Below the pieces are notes generated by a model, which saw only the letters and a list, made by a program, of their open reading frames with translations, was not told the origin of the DNA and ran no database searches. Of a stretch of DNA of 64,000 bases, positions 32,622-41,506 are shown in pieces. The translations under genes and the position numbers were made by a program. The stretch lies in assembly GCA_951812305.1 (NCBI GenBank), contig CATOSB010000018.1, positions 47,207-111,206 of the forward strand. The letters are read 5' to 3'. The first letter of the stretch is position 1; each line of letters opens with the position of its first letter. This stretch comes from an uncultured Paracoccaceae bacterium. Its GTDB lineage: Bacteria > Pseudomonadota > Alphaproteobacteria > Rhodobacterales > Rhodobacteraceae.

Positions 32622-33557
32622 CTATATCTGGTATTCGACCTGCCTGATTGTTTCCGGCACGGTTATGGGTCCCATTTTAACTTTGGTTTTCCCGAGCCTA
32701 TAGGCTGCGACACACGAGATGAGGTGTACGAATGCGTTGGCAGGCGATCTGTGTCGAGTGTGTTCCAGTCCCATGCTGGTTTTCAACTTATCGAACAGAG
32801 TTTCGATGATGAACCGCCTTCGCAACAGGATTTTGTTCAGGATTGGCAGGAGATAGTTTTTCATGTTGCGGCGAATGCCGGTGACGAGGTGGAGGCCACG
32901 CTGCCAGAGCCGTTGGAAGAGGGATTTGGAGATATAGCCCTTATCAGCAAATATTTTGCCTTCGAGGCCCGCGATCATGGCTTCAAACGGCTTTCGATCA
33001 TCGACATTACCTGCCGTGATTTTGACGGCCATGATCTCCCCCTTGTTGTTGATGATTAGATGCAGTTTGAAGCCAAAGAACCAGCCCATTGTGCTGCGAC
33101 CGCGCTTTGCCAGCCCCTTGAAGACCTTGTTTCGATTAATGCGGGCATTGTGGCAGACCGCGAGCTTAGTGCTGTCGGCAAAATAGACGCCGGTTTTTTC
33201 ACCGCTGAAGCAGTGCAGCAGTATGCAAAACGGCACCATTAATCTTGGCATGAGGCTGACAAACCGACCATAGCTCGGGAGGGTGCCAAAGCAGTCACGG
33301 TATTTCTGCTCAACGCCATAAATCCAATAATGTTTGAAGTCCTTGAACGGCGACAAGTGAAACAAGACCATGATGAACAGGCTCTCCCCCAGGGTCAGCT
33401 TGCCGGCGCGAAGCCTCTGACGACCCGAGGGGATCAACCGGTGGCGCTCCCAGTCCTCGTAGGTTTTTGCAAAGTCATCGAGACAGACAAAAAGTGCGGT
33501 GTTAGTGATCGACATGAGTGGCGGTCCATATTGTGTCGCTTTTGAACCTTGAATCAT
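32622..33557 (-). CDS. IS982-family transposase, copy 2
   Basis: 311 residues with the complete DDE triad as in copy 1 (VYFADSTKLAV, IFADKGYIS, IIETLFDKLK). It carries three visible substitutions against the arm copies. Confidence 0.92.
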   Translation of the reverse strand: MIQGSKATQYGPPLMSITNTALFVCLDDFAKTYEDWERHRLIPSGRQRLRAGKLTLGESLFIMVLFHLSPFKDFKHYWIYGVEQKYRDCFGTLPSYGRFVSLMPRLMVPFCILLHCFSGEKTGVYFADSTKLAVCHNARINRNKVFKGLAKRGRSTMGWFFGFKLHLIINNKGEIMAVKITAGNVDDRKPFEAMIAGLEGKIFADKGYISKSLFQRLWQRGLHLVTGIRRNMKNYLLPILNKILLRRRFIIETLFDKLKTSMGLEHTRHRSPANAFVHLISCVAAYRLGKTKVKMGPITVPETIRQVEYQI

Positions 33558-34061
33558 GGGGCAACGTACCTGGAAACCCCTCTCACCCCATACTAATCAC
33601 GGGGGCATTCAGGCTGGTCAACACGGGGCAAAAGGTGCGCGCCATGGAGAACAACTTCCCAATCAACGAAGATCTCGCTTATGAGAAGATCCGGGACCTC
33701 ATGTTCGACATGATGGAAGAGGACCCCAACCGTTTCTACGCCCTCACGGATAAGCTCAATGAACTGGCTGCGCTCCCTAAAAGAACCATGACACTTGTGC
33801 TCGATCTGATGGCTGCCACTCCCTTTCAGGTGATCATCCCGAAACACGTACGGAAAAATGACCCTGATACATTCAAAGCAGATCACGAAACCGTTTCAAA
33901 TGTTCTATTTCTTGGAGAGTTTGGCGGAATTGCCGTTGAACTGGAGCCAAATGAGGCTTTGAGAGAACCGAGGATCATTTCCATAACAATGGTGGAAATC
34001 CCTCATCGCAACCCTCTGCGAAAAAGGGTCAACGAGTATCGTAAAAAACGAATCAAAAAAC

Positions 34062-35662
34062 GTAACTCCCAAGCACCCTGTCCGATAGGGTTGCGGGGTT
34101 TTGTTCCGTCAGAGCCGTGCGATGATCTGAGGTGGTGACAGGGTCAGGATTTCCAGGATGTTGAACCGGTGTTTTCTGGCCGTCGAGATGACGGACCTGA
34201 TGTCGGCGAAGACCCGCGCGCCCTCGAGGGTGCGGAAGGTGCCCGAGATTTTCATGCGCAGCTTCATCATGCGCAGGTCCTGTTCGGCCTGATTGTTTGT
34301 GAATGGGACCGCGAAGTCGGCGATGAATCGCAAAACGTCATCGCGGTAGTCACGCAGGCGGAGGAGCAGGTTGTGGCCTGGCCGCCTGGCTTTTCGGCCG
34401 CGGGTGCCGGGGCTTTTGGCCAGCGGGGGCTGGCGTTCGTGGAAGGCGAGCCCCTTGGCGAGGATCGCCATGTATCTGGTGACTATACCCTGGCGAACCA
34501 GTTCCGGGAGTTCGGTCTCGCCTTGATCCTGAGCCGCGCATCTGAGCTGATTGGCGCTATGAAGCACTGCGCTCATCTCCGTCGCCCAAGGCTCTTTTTC
34601 GATCTCTTCGATGGCCTTGAGTTCGCGCAAGTGATGCGCCCCGCAGAGGGCGTGGGCGTCCACTCCGCTCATATGGGCGTAGTAGGGTTTCCAGTGATCA
34701 TGAATGATCGTCCCGCCGGTCAGGAAGGTTGGAACAGCACCGCGTTTGGCGCTGATGCGGTAATGGGTGAAGGCGGTATCGCAGATCGTGTGCAGCCAGT
34801 GCAGCTTGCCGGCAACACGAAGTCCGGTCTCGTCCAGATGCCGAACGCCGCCTTCGGCAAGCCGGGCGAGAATGTGTTCAACCACGACACCCATCTTATT
34901 TGCCGCGCCGCGCGTCCAGTTGGTCACGCTGGCCGCGCACAAGCTGGTGGCCCCAAACAGGTCGCGCATAAGCTGGCAGACCCGATCCTCGGGTATCAGC
35001 TGCTGAACATTGCAATAGACCGCCACTGCCCGCATGCGCGTGCCATATTGCACATGCGCGGCCACGCCATCGGGAAAGCCAGCCGTCGTCGTGGCTCGAC
35101 AATGGTCGCAACAATAAACCGCCGCCTGATGCTCGGTGACCTCCAGGCGTGGCGCAGGCAAGTCGAACACCTGACGCTTCTCGATCCCTTTCACCATCTC
35201 CGCCGTCAGGGCGCTCTGACAGGCGCTGCAATGCGTCGCCTCATGCCGTTCGACAAAGTCGGGTGTTGACGTCTGGCGCAGGGTGTCGCCCCGGTGGCCA
35301 ACTTGGCCGCCACTTTTCTTTCCGGATTTGCCACGCAGGCTGCGCGGGGCTGGCTTCTTCAGGCCATCACTTGAAGGGGGCTTGCTGCTATTGCTGCTGT
35401 TCTTGGCCAACTGTCGGCGCAGGTCCGTGATCTCTTCCGCCATGCTCGCCAACGCAGCTTCAAGCTCAGCGATCCGACGCAGAGCCGTGGCGAGAAGTTG
35501 TTCAAGGGCGGCAACCTGATCCATCCCACCACTGATTCAGAGAAATCAACCCGGCGCCACAGAATTCAGACAAGAAAGAAAAAAAACACGCGCAAAATGG
35601 CAAATTCGACTCACCATAAAACTGACAATAACACTCAAACGTGGGGGGTGCTTGGGAGTTAC
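34062..35662 (-). mobile_element. IS66-family element (ISBst12-like, single ORF), copy A
   Basis: 1601 bp with terminal repeats GTAACTCCCAAGCACCC and an 8-bp target duplication CAAAAAAC (34054-34061, 35663-35670). It carries only the large transposase, without the small tnpA/tnpB genes, as in the ISBst12 subgroup. Confidence 0.93.
34109..35524 (-). CDS. IS66-family transposase, copy A
   Basis: 471 residues: N-terminal leucine-zipper helix (ALEQLLATALRRIAELEAAL), the KNSSNSSKPPSSDGLKKP hinge, a zinc-binding CSACQ/CDHC region, and the IS66 DDE domain with Asp in RHLDETGLRV, Asp in IIHDHWKPYY and Glu in NNQAEQDLRMMKLRMK. Copies B and C are almost identical. Confidence 0.93.
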   Translation of the reverse strand: MDQVAALEQLLATALRRIAELEAALASMAEEITDLRRQLAKNSSNSSKPPSSDGLKKPAPRSLRGKSGKKSGGQVGHRGDTLRQTSTPDFVERHEATHCSACQSALTAEMVKGIEKRQVFDLPAPRLEVTEHQAAVYCCDHCRATTTAGFPDGVAAHVQYGTRMRAVAVYCNVQQLIPEDRVCQLMRDLFGATSLCAASVTNWTRGAANKMGVVVEHILARLAEGGVRHLDETGLRVAGKLHWLHTICDTAFTHYRISAKRGAVPTFLTGGTIIHDHWKPYYAHMSGVDAHALCGAHHLRELKAIEEIEKEPWATEMSAVLHSANQLRCAAQDQGETELPELVRQGIVTRYMAILAKGLAFHERQPPLAKSPGTRGRKARRPGHNLLLRLRDYRDDVLRFIADFAVPFTNNQAEQDLRMMKLRMKISGTFRTLEGARVFADIRSVISTARKHRFNILEILTLSPPQIIARL

Positions 35663-35778
35663 CAAAAAACTACGAAAAAATTCTGTCGAGTAGTGCACTG
35701 GTGACGCCAACGTCTTATCCAGAATCGGGGTAACTTAGTGTATAGGCTGCGATAGAATGAGATCGACACAAGGTAATA

Positions 35779-37134
35779 TTGGATGAAATTGAGCGTAATA
35801 TGAGACCAATCGGGATCGATCTTTTTGCAGGAGCTGGCGGGCTCAGCCTTGGCTTTGAGCAAGCAGGGTTTGACGTTAAGGCTGCTATCGAGATCGACCC
35901 AGTGCATTGCGCTGTTCACAAATTCAATTTCCCAGACACCGCAATTCTACCCCAGTCCGTTGAGGGTTTAACTGGAAATGAAATCCGTGCAGCAGCGGGC
36001 ATCGGCCGTCGCCAAGTCGCTTGTGTATTCGGTGGTGCGCCTTGCCAAGGCTTTTCGTTAATCGGACACCGTGTGCTCAACGATCCAAGGAATAGCCTTG
36101 TTCTAGATTTTGTGCGTATTGTCCGAGAGCTGGACGCACAGACATTTGTTTTTGAGAATGTGAAGGGTCTGACAGTAGGTAAGCACAAACGCTTCCTCGA
36201 AGAACTGGTCCAGGCCTTCGATCTTGCTGGTTATACCTGCCAGCTCCCTTGGATGGTCCTCAACGCCGGTCACTACGGCACGCCACAGTCGCGTGAGCGG
36301 CTGATCCTCATGGGTGCAAAGAAGGACCGCACCCTACCCCACTACCCAGGGGCCACAACTAACATTCCGGGCAAGAAGCAGCGGTTCCCAGCACTGCCCC
36401 TAGGGCCAACGTCTCAGGATGCGATCGGCGACCTCCCTGATGCTGAAGGCTTTGCTACACTCATGTCCTCAGACGCTGTGACAACGACTAGGTTTGGTGA
36501 TCCATCTGCTTACGCGTCCGAACTCCGGTGTTTGAGCAACAATGCATGGCACTACGGCCATCCGAGAGATTGGGACCCGAGTGTTCTGACATCAAGTGCG
36601 AGAACGCAGCACACGGATATTACGCGTCGCCGTTTTACTGAGACGGAACCGGGGACAGTCGAGCCGATCAGCCGTCTCTTCCGGCTTCCTATGCATGGGG
36701 TTTCCAACACTCTGCGAGCTGGCACGGATGGCGCGCGAGGCGCATTTACCAGTCCACGGCCAGTTCATTATCAGCACGCCCGCTGCATCACGGTTCGTGA
36801 GATGGCGCGCCTTCATGGCTTTCCCGACTGGTTTCGCTTCAACGTCACCAAATGGCACGGGGCGCGACAGATCGGAAATGCTGTACCACCTCCCCTTGCC
36901 CGCGCTGTTGCCGCTCAGATCATCGCGTCGCTGGGGGTCAAACCTTCGCCCCCCCAAGAAACTATAGCGTTGGGCGATCCAGCACTTTTGAACTTCGATC
37001 TCTCAAATGCATCTTCGCATTTTGATGTCATTGCCCCTTCATCTAAACGGGACAGGAAAAGCGGAGCTACAAAGCGCCGACAGATCGATATTGAACGGGA
37101 AAGACTGGCGGAAGGGGTCCAAAACTATGGCTAA
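35779..37134 (+). CDS. DNA (cytosine-5) methyltransferase of a type II R-M system
   Basis: A C5-cytosine methyltransferase. Motif I IDLFAGAGGLSLGFEQAG binds SAM; motif IV GGAPCQGFS holds the catalytic Cys; motif VI is FVFENVKGL; motif VIII QSRERLILMGAK; motif X RQIGNAVPPPLARAV. The specificity region lies between about residues 230 and 330. Start is TTG 35779 or ATG 35800. The following endonuclease gene overlaps its end by 8 bp, so they form one operon. GC is lower than in the plasmid backbone. Confidence 0.93.
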   Translation: MDEIERNMRPIGIDLFAGAGGLSLGFEQAGFDVKAAIEIDPVHCAVHKFNFPDTAILPQSVEGLTGNEIRAAAGIGRRQVACVFGGAPCQGFSLIGHRVLNDPRNSLVLDFVRIVRELDAQTFVFENVKGLTVGKHKRFLEELVQAFDLAGYTCQLPWMVLNAGHYGTPQSRERLILMGAKKDRTLPHYPGATTNIPGKKQRFPALPLGPTSQDAIGDLPDAEGFATLMSSDAVTTTRFGDPSAYASELRCLSNNAWHYGHPRDWDPSVLTSSARTQHTDITRRRFTETEPGTVEPISRLFRLPMHGVSNTLRAGTDGARGAFTSPRPVHYQHARCITVREMARLHGFPDWFRFNVTKWHGARQIGNAVPPPLARAVAAQIIASLGVKPSPPQETIALGDPALLNFDLSNASSHFDVIAPSSKRDRKSGATKRRQIDIERERLAEGVQNYG

Positions 37135-37837
37135 GGCCTTGAACCGCTACGGCTCGTTGATCGAGAAGGTATTTTTCGATCGCTATCAGAATGGAGCAAA
37201 ATCTCTTGATTTCACGAGGCAAGACATTGAGACAGCAGCATCGACCCTCAATATCAAACTCCCGAAGAACCTCGGGGACGTGCTCTATTCCTTCCGCTTT
37301 CGTAACGCCCTGCCCGACCGGATCGTCGCCACCCAGCCCGAAGGTATGGAATGGGTGATCGAGCTTGCGGGACGCGCATTATACAAATTTAGTCTGGTCA
37401 AAGCGAACCGGGTTCTGCCTCGCGAGGATCTGGTCAGGATTGATATTCCAGACGCAACGCCGGAGCTGATCCGTGCATATGCCCTTGACGACGAACAGGC
37501 CCTCCTCGCGATCGTCCGCTACAATAGGTTGATCGACACCTTCCTTGGCCTCACCACCTATAGTCTGCAAAACCACTTGCGAACGACCGTGAAGGGCATT
37601 GGACAAATCGAGATTGACGAACTGTACGTCGGGCTCGACAAGCGCGGCTGTCATTATGTGATCCCGGTACAAGCGAAGGGTGGCAAAGATCAGATTGGTA
37701 TTGTGCAAATTTCTCAAGACATCCGCTTTGTAGAGGATAAATTCCCTGGGATGCGTTGTCGTGCGATCGCCGCGCAATTCATGGAAAACCAAGTTATTGC
37801 GCTCTTCGAACTCACTTTGCAGGACGATGAAATGTAA
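37127..37837 (+). CDS. Cognate restriction endonuclease, C-terminus cut by IS66
   Basis: A protein read from ATG 37127 inside the methyltransferase end. It has a PD-(D/E)XK-type core: IEIDELYVGLDKRGCHYVIP followed by VQAKGGKDQIG, where the Asp/Glu and QAK fit the active site. It is inferred to be the partner endonuclease from position and motif. An IS66 element entered at the codon after QDDE and supplies a stop two codons later. The original last 29 codons, reading IKVVEERHYRLVPAKKLNKD and beyond, survive at 40324-40413. Activity of the truncated protein is uncertain. Confidence 0.75.
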   Translation: MAKALNRYGSLIEKVFFDRYQNGAKSLDFTRQDIETAASTLNIKLPKNLGDVLYSFRFRNALPDRIVATQPEGMEWVIELAGRALYKFSLVKANRVLPREDLVRIDIPDATPELIRAYALDDEQALLAIVRYNRLIDTFLGLTTYSLQNHLRTTVKGIGQIEIDELYVGLDKRGCHYVIPVQAKGGKDQIGIVQISQDIRFVEDKFPGMRCRAIAAQFMENQVIALFELTLQDDEM

Positions 37838-37913
37838 CCGGTGCGAGCGCCCCATGGTATCGGCTTGCGGTTTGATATGAGATGCTGGTCTCCAATGATC
37901 TGGAGGTGATTTG

Positions 37914-38270
37914 ATGTTGGATGATGGGGCGGAGGTTTCGCGTCGCAAACCTGTACTGCGGACGGCGGCGGAGCGCGCGGCGATTGTGGCCGAGACGTAT
38001 GCGCCAGGCGCGACGGTTGCGGGTGTGGCTCGCAAACACGGTATGTCGGCGACGCGGTTATCGACATGGCGCACGACGGCCAGGCGCAAGGTCGCGCGTG
38101 ACGAGGGTCAGACGTCTGGTTTTGCAGAGATCGCAGTGCTTGCGACACCACCGCCTTCGCCCTTTGACGGTGTTGAGATCATCGCGGGATCTGTCACTGT
38201 CCGCCTGCCCAAAAGCACGGCCACAAAACGGATCAAGGATGTTGCGCGGCACCTGGCGCGACAGGGATGA
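37914..38270 (+). CDS. tnpA: IS66 TnpA
   Basis: 118 residues with a helix-turn-helix (RAAIVAETYAPGATVAGVAR, then RLSTWR), the accessory DNA-binding protein of IS66. It has a GGAGGTGA site and overlaps tnpB by 4 bp. Confidence 0.9.
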   Translation: MLDDGAEVSRRKPVLRTAAERAAIVAETYAPGATVAGVARKHGMSATRLSTWRTTARRKVARDEGQTSGFAEIAVLATPPPSPFDGVEIIAGSVTVRLPKSTATKRIKDVARHLARQG

Positions 38271-38620
38271 TTGTTCCGTCGCAATCGGTGCGGGTTGTGA
38301 TTGCGACCAGGCCGGTGGATTTCAGGAAGGGCCATGACGGGCTGGCGGCGGTTGCCGAACGCGATCCGGGCCTTGATCCGCACTCGGGCGTAATCATCGT
38401 GTTCCGCGCCAAACGTGGAGATCGCATCAAGGTTCTGCTTTGGGATGGGTCCGGTCTGGTGATGACGTACAAGCGGCTGGAACAGGGCAAGTTCGCCTGG
38501 CCCAGGGTCCATGATGGCGTGATGCGGCTGTCCAAGGCACAATTTGAGGCCCTGTTTGAGGGTCTGGACTGGCGACGGGTGACGGCGCGGCGGACACGTC
38601 GACCGGGTGCGGCAGAGTGA
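38267..38620 (+). CDS. tnpB: IS66 TnpB
   Basis: 117 residues with the IS66 Orf2 signature RPVDFRKGHDGLAAV, then IKVLLWDGSGLVMTYKRLE and FAWP. Required for transposition of classical IS66 elements; exact role unknown. Coupled to tnpA by ATGA. Confidence 0.93.
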   Translation: MIVPSQSVRVVIATRPVDFRKGHDGLAAVAERDPGLDPHSGVIIVFRAKRGDRIKVLLWDGSGLVMTYKRLEQGKFAWPRVHDGVMRLSKAQFEALFEGLDWRRVTARRTRRPGAAE

Positions 38621-38675
38621 CTCTCAGCCTTATGTACAGGGTGTAAATCGTGGCCTGATCTGCTAAGAACACGCC

Positions 38676-40313
38676 ATGCCTGACGCCCTTGAATCCCTTG
38701 ATCTGGATGCCCTTCCCGCGGAGGTGCGGGCGGTTGTTTTGGCGGCACGGAAAGAGGCGTTTGGCGTGAGCCTGTTGAACAGCAACCTGACGTCGCGCAA
38801 TTGTGCACTCGAAGAAAGCAACGCCGCTCTCGCCACGCAGAACGTGGAACTTGAGGCGATCAACGCGCGTCTGGAGCATTTTGTCAAAGAACTGCACCAG
38901 CTGGTCTATGGCAAACGCTCCGAGAAGCTCAGCCCGGATGAACGGCAACTGGCTTTTGAAGATCTGGAGGTCGCGACAGTCGAGGCCGAGGCGCAGTCAG
39001 AAACAATCGAGATGACCAAACCGCGCAAGAAGCGCAAACCTGTGCAGCGCAACCTTGGGAACCTGCCGGATCATCTGGAACGTATCGAACAGGTGATCGA
39101 GCCTGACAGCATTACATGCCCCTGCGGCTGTGGTGAGATGGTCAGGATCGGCGAAGATCGCACCGAACGACTGGATATTGTTCCGGCCCAGGCGCGGGTG
39201 ATCGTGACCATCCGGCCCAAATACGCCTGCCCGAACAAGGACGCTGGCGTGGCCCAGGCACCTGCACCGGTTCATCTGATCGAGGGTGGCCTGCCTACCG
39301 AGGGGACATTGGCGCAGGTGGCGGTCTCCAAGTACGCCGACCACTGCCCCTTGTTCCGGCAGGCGCAGATTTATGCCCGATCCGGCCTTGATCTGCACCG
39401 CTCCACCCTTGCGGGCTGGATGGGCCGGATATCCTTCCATCTTGCTCCCGTGGTGGATCATCTGTTCAAAGATATCAAATCTTCCAGCAAGCTCTTTGCC
39501 GATGAGACGCGCTGTCCGGTGCTCGATCCGGGGCGCGGCAGAACCAAGACCGGGTATCTCTGGGCCATTGCCCGCGATGAGCGGCCCTTCGGGGGCACCG
39601 CCCCACCGGGTGTTGTGTTCTGTTACGCCGATGGGCGTGGCGGCAAACACGCAACGGAGTTCCTGACCGGCTTCAGCGGTACGCTGCAGGTGGATGGCTA
39701 TACGGGTTATAATGCCCTGACCAAACCGGGCCGTAACTCAGGATCCGTCAAACTGGCCTATTGCTGGGCTCATGCGCGGCGCAAGCTCAAGGAAGTGCAT
39801 GACCGCGATGGCTCGCCCATTGCAGGGGATGGGCTCAGGCGGATTGCCGAGTTCTACAAGATCGAGGCTGAGATTAGAGAAAAACCCGCCGCCGAGCGCA
39901 AAGCTGTTCGCCAGGAAAAGACCAAACCGCTGATCGAGGCATTCGAGATCTGGCTCAAAACCGTCCGCTCCCGCATCTCGACCAAATCACGCCTCGGCGA
40001 TAAGCTCTCCTACATCGCCAAACACATGGACGGACTGAAGCTCTTTCTCGACGACGGCGCTATCGAGATGGACAGCAACGTGGTCGAGCGAACCATCCGC
40101 CCTATTGCCCTCAATCGTAAGAACGCGCTCTTTGCGGGCCATGACGAAGGTGGCAGAAACTGGGGGCGTATCGCCTCCCTGATCGAAACCTGCAAGCTCA
40201 ATGACGTCGAGCCCTATGCCTATCTCAAGGCAACCCTCGAAGCCATCGCTGCCGGCCATCCAGCAGCCCGCATCGACGAACTCATGCCATGGAACTTTGA
40301 CAGGGCGCGGTGA
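38676..40313 (+). CDS. tnpC: IS66 TnpC transposase
   Basis: 545 residues: leucine-zipper helix in the first third, KRSEKL hinge, zinc region CPCGCGE, and DDE domain with Asp in LFADETRCPVLD, Asp in LQVDGYTGYN and Glu in DSNVVERTIRPIALNRKNAL. All catalytic residues present. Confidence 0.95.
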   Translation: MPDALESLDLDALPAEVRAVVLAARKEAFGVSLLNSNLTSRNCALEESNAALATQNVELEAINARLEHFVKELHQLVYGKRSEKLSPDERQLAFEDLEVATVEAEAQSETIEMTKPRKKRKPVQRNLGNLPDHLERIEQVIEPDSITCPCGCGEMVRIGEDRTERLDIVPAQARVIVTIRPKYACPNKDAGVAQAPAPVHLIEGGLPTEGTLAQVAVSKYADHCPLFRQAQIYARSGLDLHRSTLAGWMGRISFHLAPVVDHLFKDIKSSSKLFADETRCPVLDPGRGRTKTGYLWAIARDERPFGGTAPPGVVFCYADGRGGKHATEFLTGFSGTLQVDGYTGYNALTKPGRNSGSVKLAYCWAHARRKLKEVHDRDGSPIAGDGLRRIAEFYKIEAEIREKPAAERKAVRQEKTKPLIEAFEIWLKTVRSRISTKSRLGDKLSYIAKHMDGLKLFLDDGAIEMDSNVVERTIRPIALNRKNALFAGHDEGGRNWGRIASLIETCKLNDVEPYAYLKATLEAIAAGHPAARIDELMPWNFDRAR

Positions 40314-40323
40314 CACCGCTTAC

Positions 40324-40413
40324 GATGAAATCAAGGTTGTTGAAGAACGGCACTACAGGCTTGTTCCGGCAAAGAAGCTAAACAAAGATGCAATCCGCGA
40401 CTACCGCGATTGA
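40324..40413 (+). pseudogene. Detached C-terminus of the restriction endonuclease
   Basis: After the IS66 copy of the GATGAAAT duplication, the endonuclease frame resumes as DEIKVVEERHYRLVPAKKLN and ends at a TGA at 40413. Precise loss of IS66 would rebuild a 266-residue protein. Confidence 0.85.
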
Positions 40414-40427
40414 AAAGCCTAGCTGTC

Positions 40428-40703
40428 TTAGTCTTTACTGTACTGATCCCACATTTGTTCAATCAACTGCCCTTGAGTGATACCAAGGCGTTCCGCTTCA
40501 GAAGCAATCGCCTCCCCTACTCGCGGGAAGACTTTAGGATGTAGTTGATAGGTCCTTGGGCTAGGCTTTCGCCCTGGCTTCTTTCGTGGAGTGCGATCTA
40601 CGAAGCCCCGAGCCTCGCCTACTTCGTCAACCTTACGCACCTCTGCTGGGCCTGTGTCTTTAGGCCGGGCCATGAGGCCTGCTAGTCTATTTGAGCCGCT
40701 CAT
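40428..40703 (-). CDS. Small partner of the ParA-like ATPase
   Basis: A 91-residue basic protein overlapping the end of the ParA-like gene by 17 bp. The C-terminal half (PRTYQLHPKVFPRVGEAIAS, ERLGITQGQLIEQMW) looks like a ribbon-helix-helix or related small DNA-binding fold. Small DNA-binding partners of this size serve as centromere-binding proteins in type Ib partition systems, which is the most likely role. Confidence 0.65.
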   Translation of the reverse strand: MSGSNRLAGLMARPKDTGPAEVRKVDEVGEARGFVDRTPRKKPGRKPSPRTYQLHPKVFPRVGEAIASEAERLGITQGQLIEQMWDQYSKD

Positions 40704-41355
40704 ACACTGCCTCCGTAAATGCTGTGGCGTTCAGTAAAGCCTTGTCCACCTTACCGCCGGTCACAATCTCTGAGTTGTTCAACATCGATGAAAGATCGCC
40801 GCCATAGGCGAAAAGCTCAGAGAATGCTGCGCGAGCCACAAGAGACGGCTCGATCATGTCGATCCCTGCCCCGCGCAATTGGTTTTCGAGCTCTTTTTGT
40901 ACCCGACTCTTAACGGCTGCGCTTGTCTTGGTCAGAACCACGGCGTGCCTGATGGTTCGGCTCAGAGCTTCTTCCTCTTCGCGAACAAGCGCTAGAGCCT
41001 CCGATCCAATCTCAGCATCCAACGCGGTCGGCTGCATAGGTACGATTACCAAGTCAGCCTGGGAAATCGCGCGGCTCACCAATTGTGAGGCTACACCTTC
41101 AAGGTCGACAATCACGATCTTACCGTCCCCGTCCGCATTCTTGATCGTAGTCACGATCTCAGACCGGCCCACATCACTGTGAAGTGTGACACCCCTGGGC
41201 AGTCCGTGGGACGCCCAACGCGTGAGCGACTTGTTCGGGTCACAATCTAGGGCAGTTACATCAGCACCCATTCGAGCGAACTCTGACGCCAACAGTACTG
41301 CACAAGTAGACTTTCCAACTCCGCCCTTGGGACTCGCCATTACGATAACTGGCAT
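40687..41355 (-). CDS. parA: ParA-family partition ATPase
   Basis: A 222-residue ParA/Soj-like protein without the N-terminal DNA-binding domain (type Ib size). Deviant Walker A: ASPKGGVGKSTCAVLLA; switch I region TALDCDPNKSLTRW; Walker B: KIVIVDLEG. It lies directly downstream of an 18-bp repeat array that is probably its centromere or operator, next to the rep gene. Confidence 0.92.
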   Translation of the reverse strand: MPVIVMASPKGGVGKSTCAVLLASEFARMGADVTALDCDPNKSLTRWASHGLPRGVTLHSDVGRSEIVTTIKNADGDGKIVIVDLEGVASQLVSRAISQADLVIVPMQPTALDAEIGSEALALVREEEEALSRTIRHAVVLTKTSAAVKSRVQKELENQLRGAGIDMIEPSLVARAAFSELFAYGGDLSSMLNNSEIVTGGKVDKALLNATAFTEAVYERLK

Positions 41356-41380
41356 TTAACTAACCTGCTTTATTTCTCTT

Positions 41381-41506
41381 ACCGGAAACGTATCCATAAC
41401 CGGAATTAAATTCAATACCTGTTATTTTTCTGATATCGGAAACATTTCCCTTACCGGAATTAAATATTGAACCGGTTTTATTTCTATAACCGGTATTAAA
41501 CCCATT
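41381..41506. repeat. Seven 18-bp direct repeats between rep and parA
   Basis: ACCGG-type units begin at 41381, 41399, 41417, 41435, 41453, 41471 and 41489, an exact 18-bp period; best units read ACCGGAATTAAAT, and units three and four are degenerate. The array fills the whole gap between the rep stop and parA start. It is most likely the parS centromere and parA operator, or a second iteron set. Confidence 0.85.

Larger units (their letters stand above)
33644..35693 (+). pseudogene. IS982 passenger gene, copy 2, interrupted by IS66
   Basis: Same ORF as 21045-21485 (MENNFPINEDLAYEKIRDLM). IS66 entered at CAAAAAAC within its basic C-terminal tail, so the last eight codons are separated (35671-35693). 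Confidence 0.75.
32602..35731 (-). mobile_element. IS982-family element, copy 2, with a nested IS66 element
   Basis: The same 1521-bp unit as at 21007, here in minus orientation and split by the IS66 insertion 34062-35662. Inverted repeats are intact at both ends. The transposase differs from copies 1 and 3 at a few residues (RLRAGK, FGTLPS, AYRLGK), so it is an older or separate lineage. No matching target duplication flanks it (GTATTA left, AACTTA right), so recombination has occurred at this copy. Confidence 0.88.
37834..40323 (+). mobile_element. IS66-family element, three-ORF type
   Basis: 2490 bp with ends GTAACCGGTG and, inverted, GTAAGCGGTG. The 8-bp target duplication GATGAAAT (37826-37833, 40324-40331) proves a simple insertion into the endonuclease gene. 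It has the classical tnpA-tnpB-tnpC order, unlike the single-ORF IS66 copies elsewhere in the window. Confidence 0.93.

Noticed and set aside
34169..35269. 366-codon open frame opposite the IS66 transposase (repeated at 45572 and 51012)
   Set aside because: It is the reverse shadow of the transposase gene; it recurs only because the element does and has no protein family.
41381..41506. CRISPR-like array upstream of parA
   Set aside because: An exact 18-bp period with no unique spacers is a tandem operator or centromere array.
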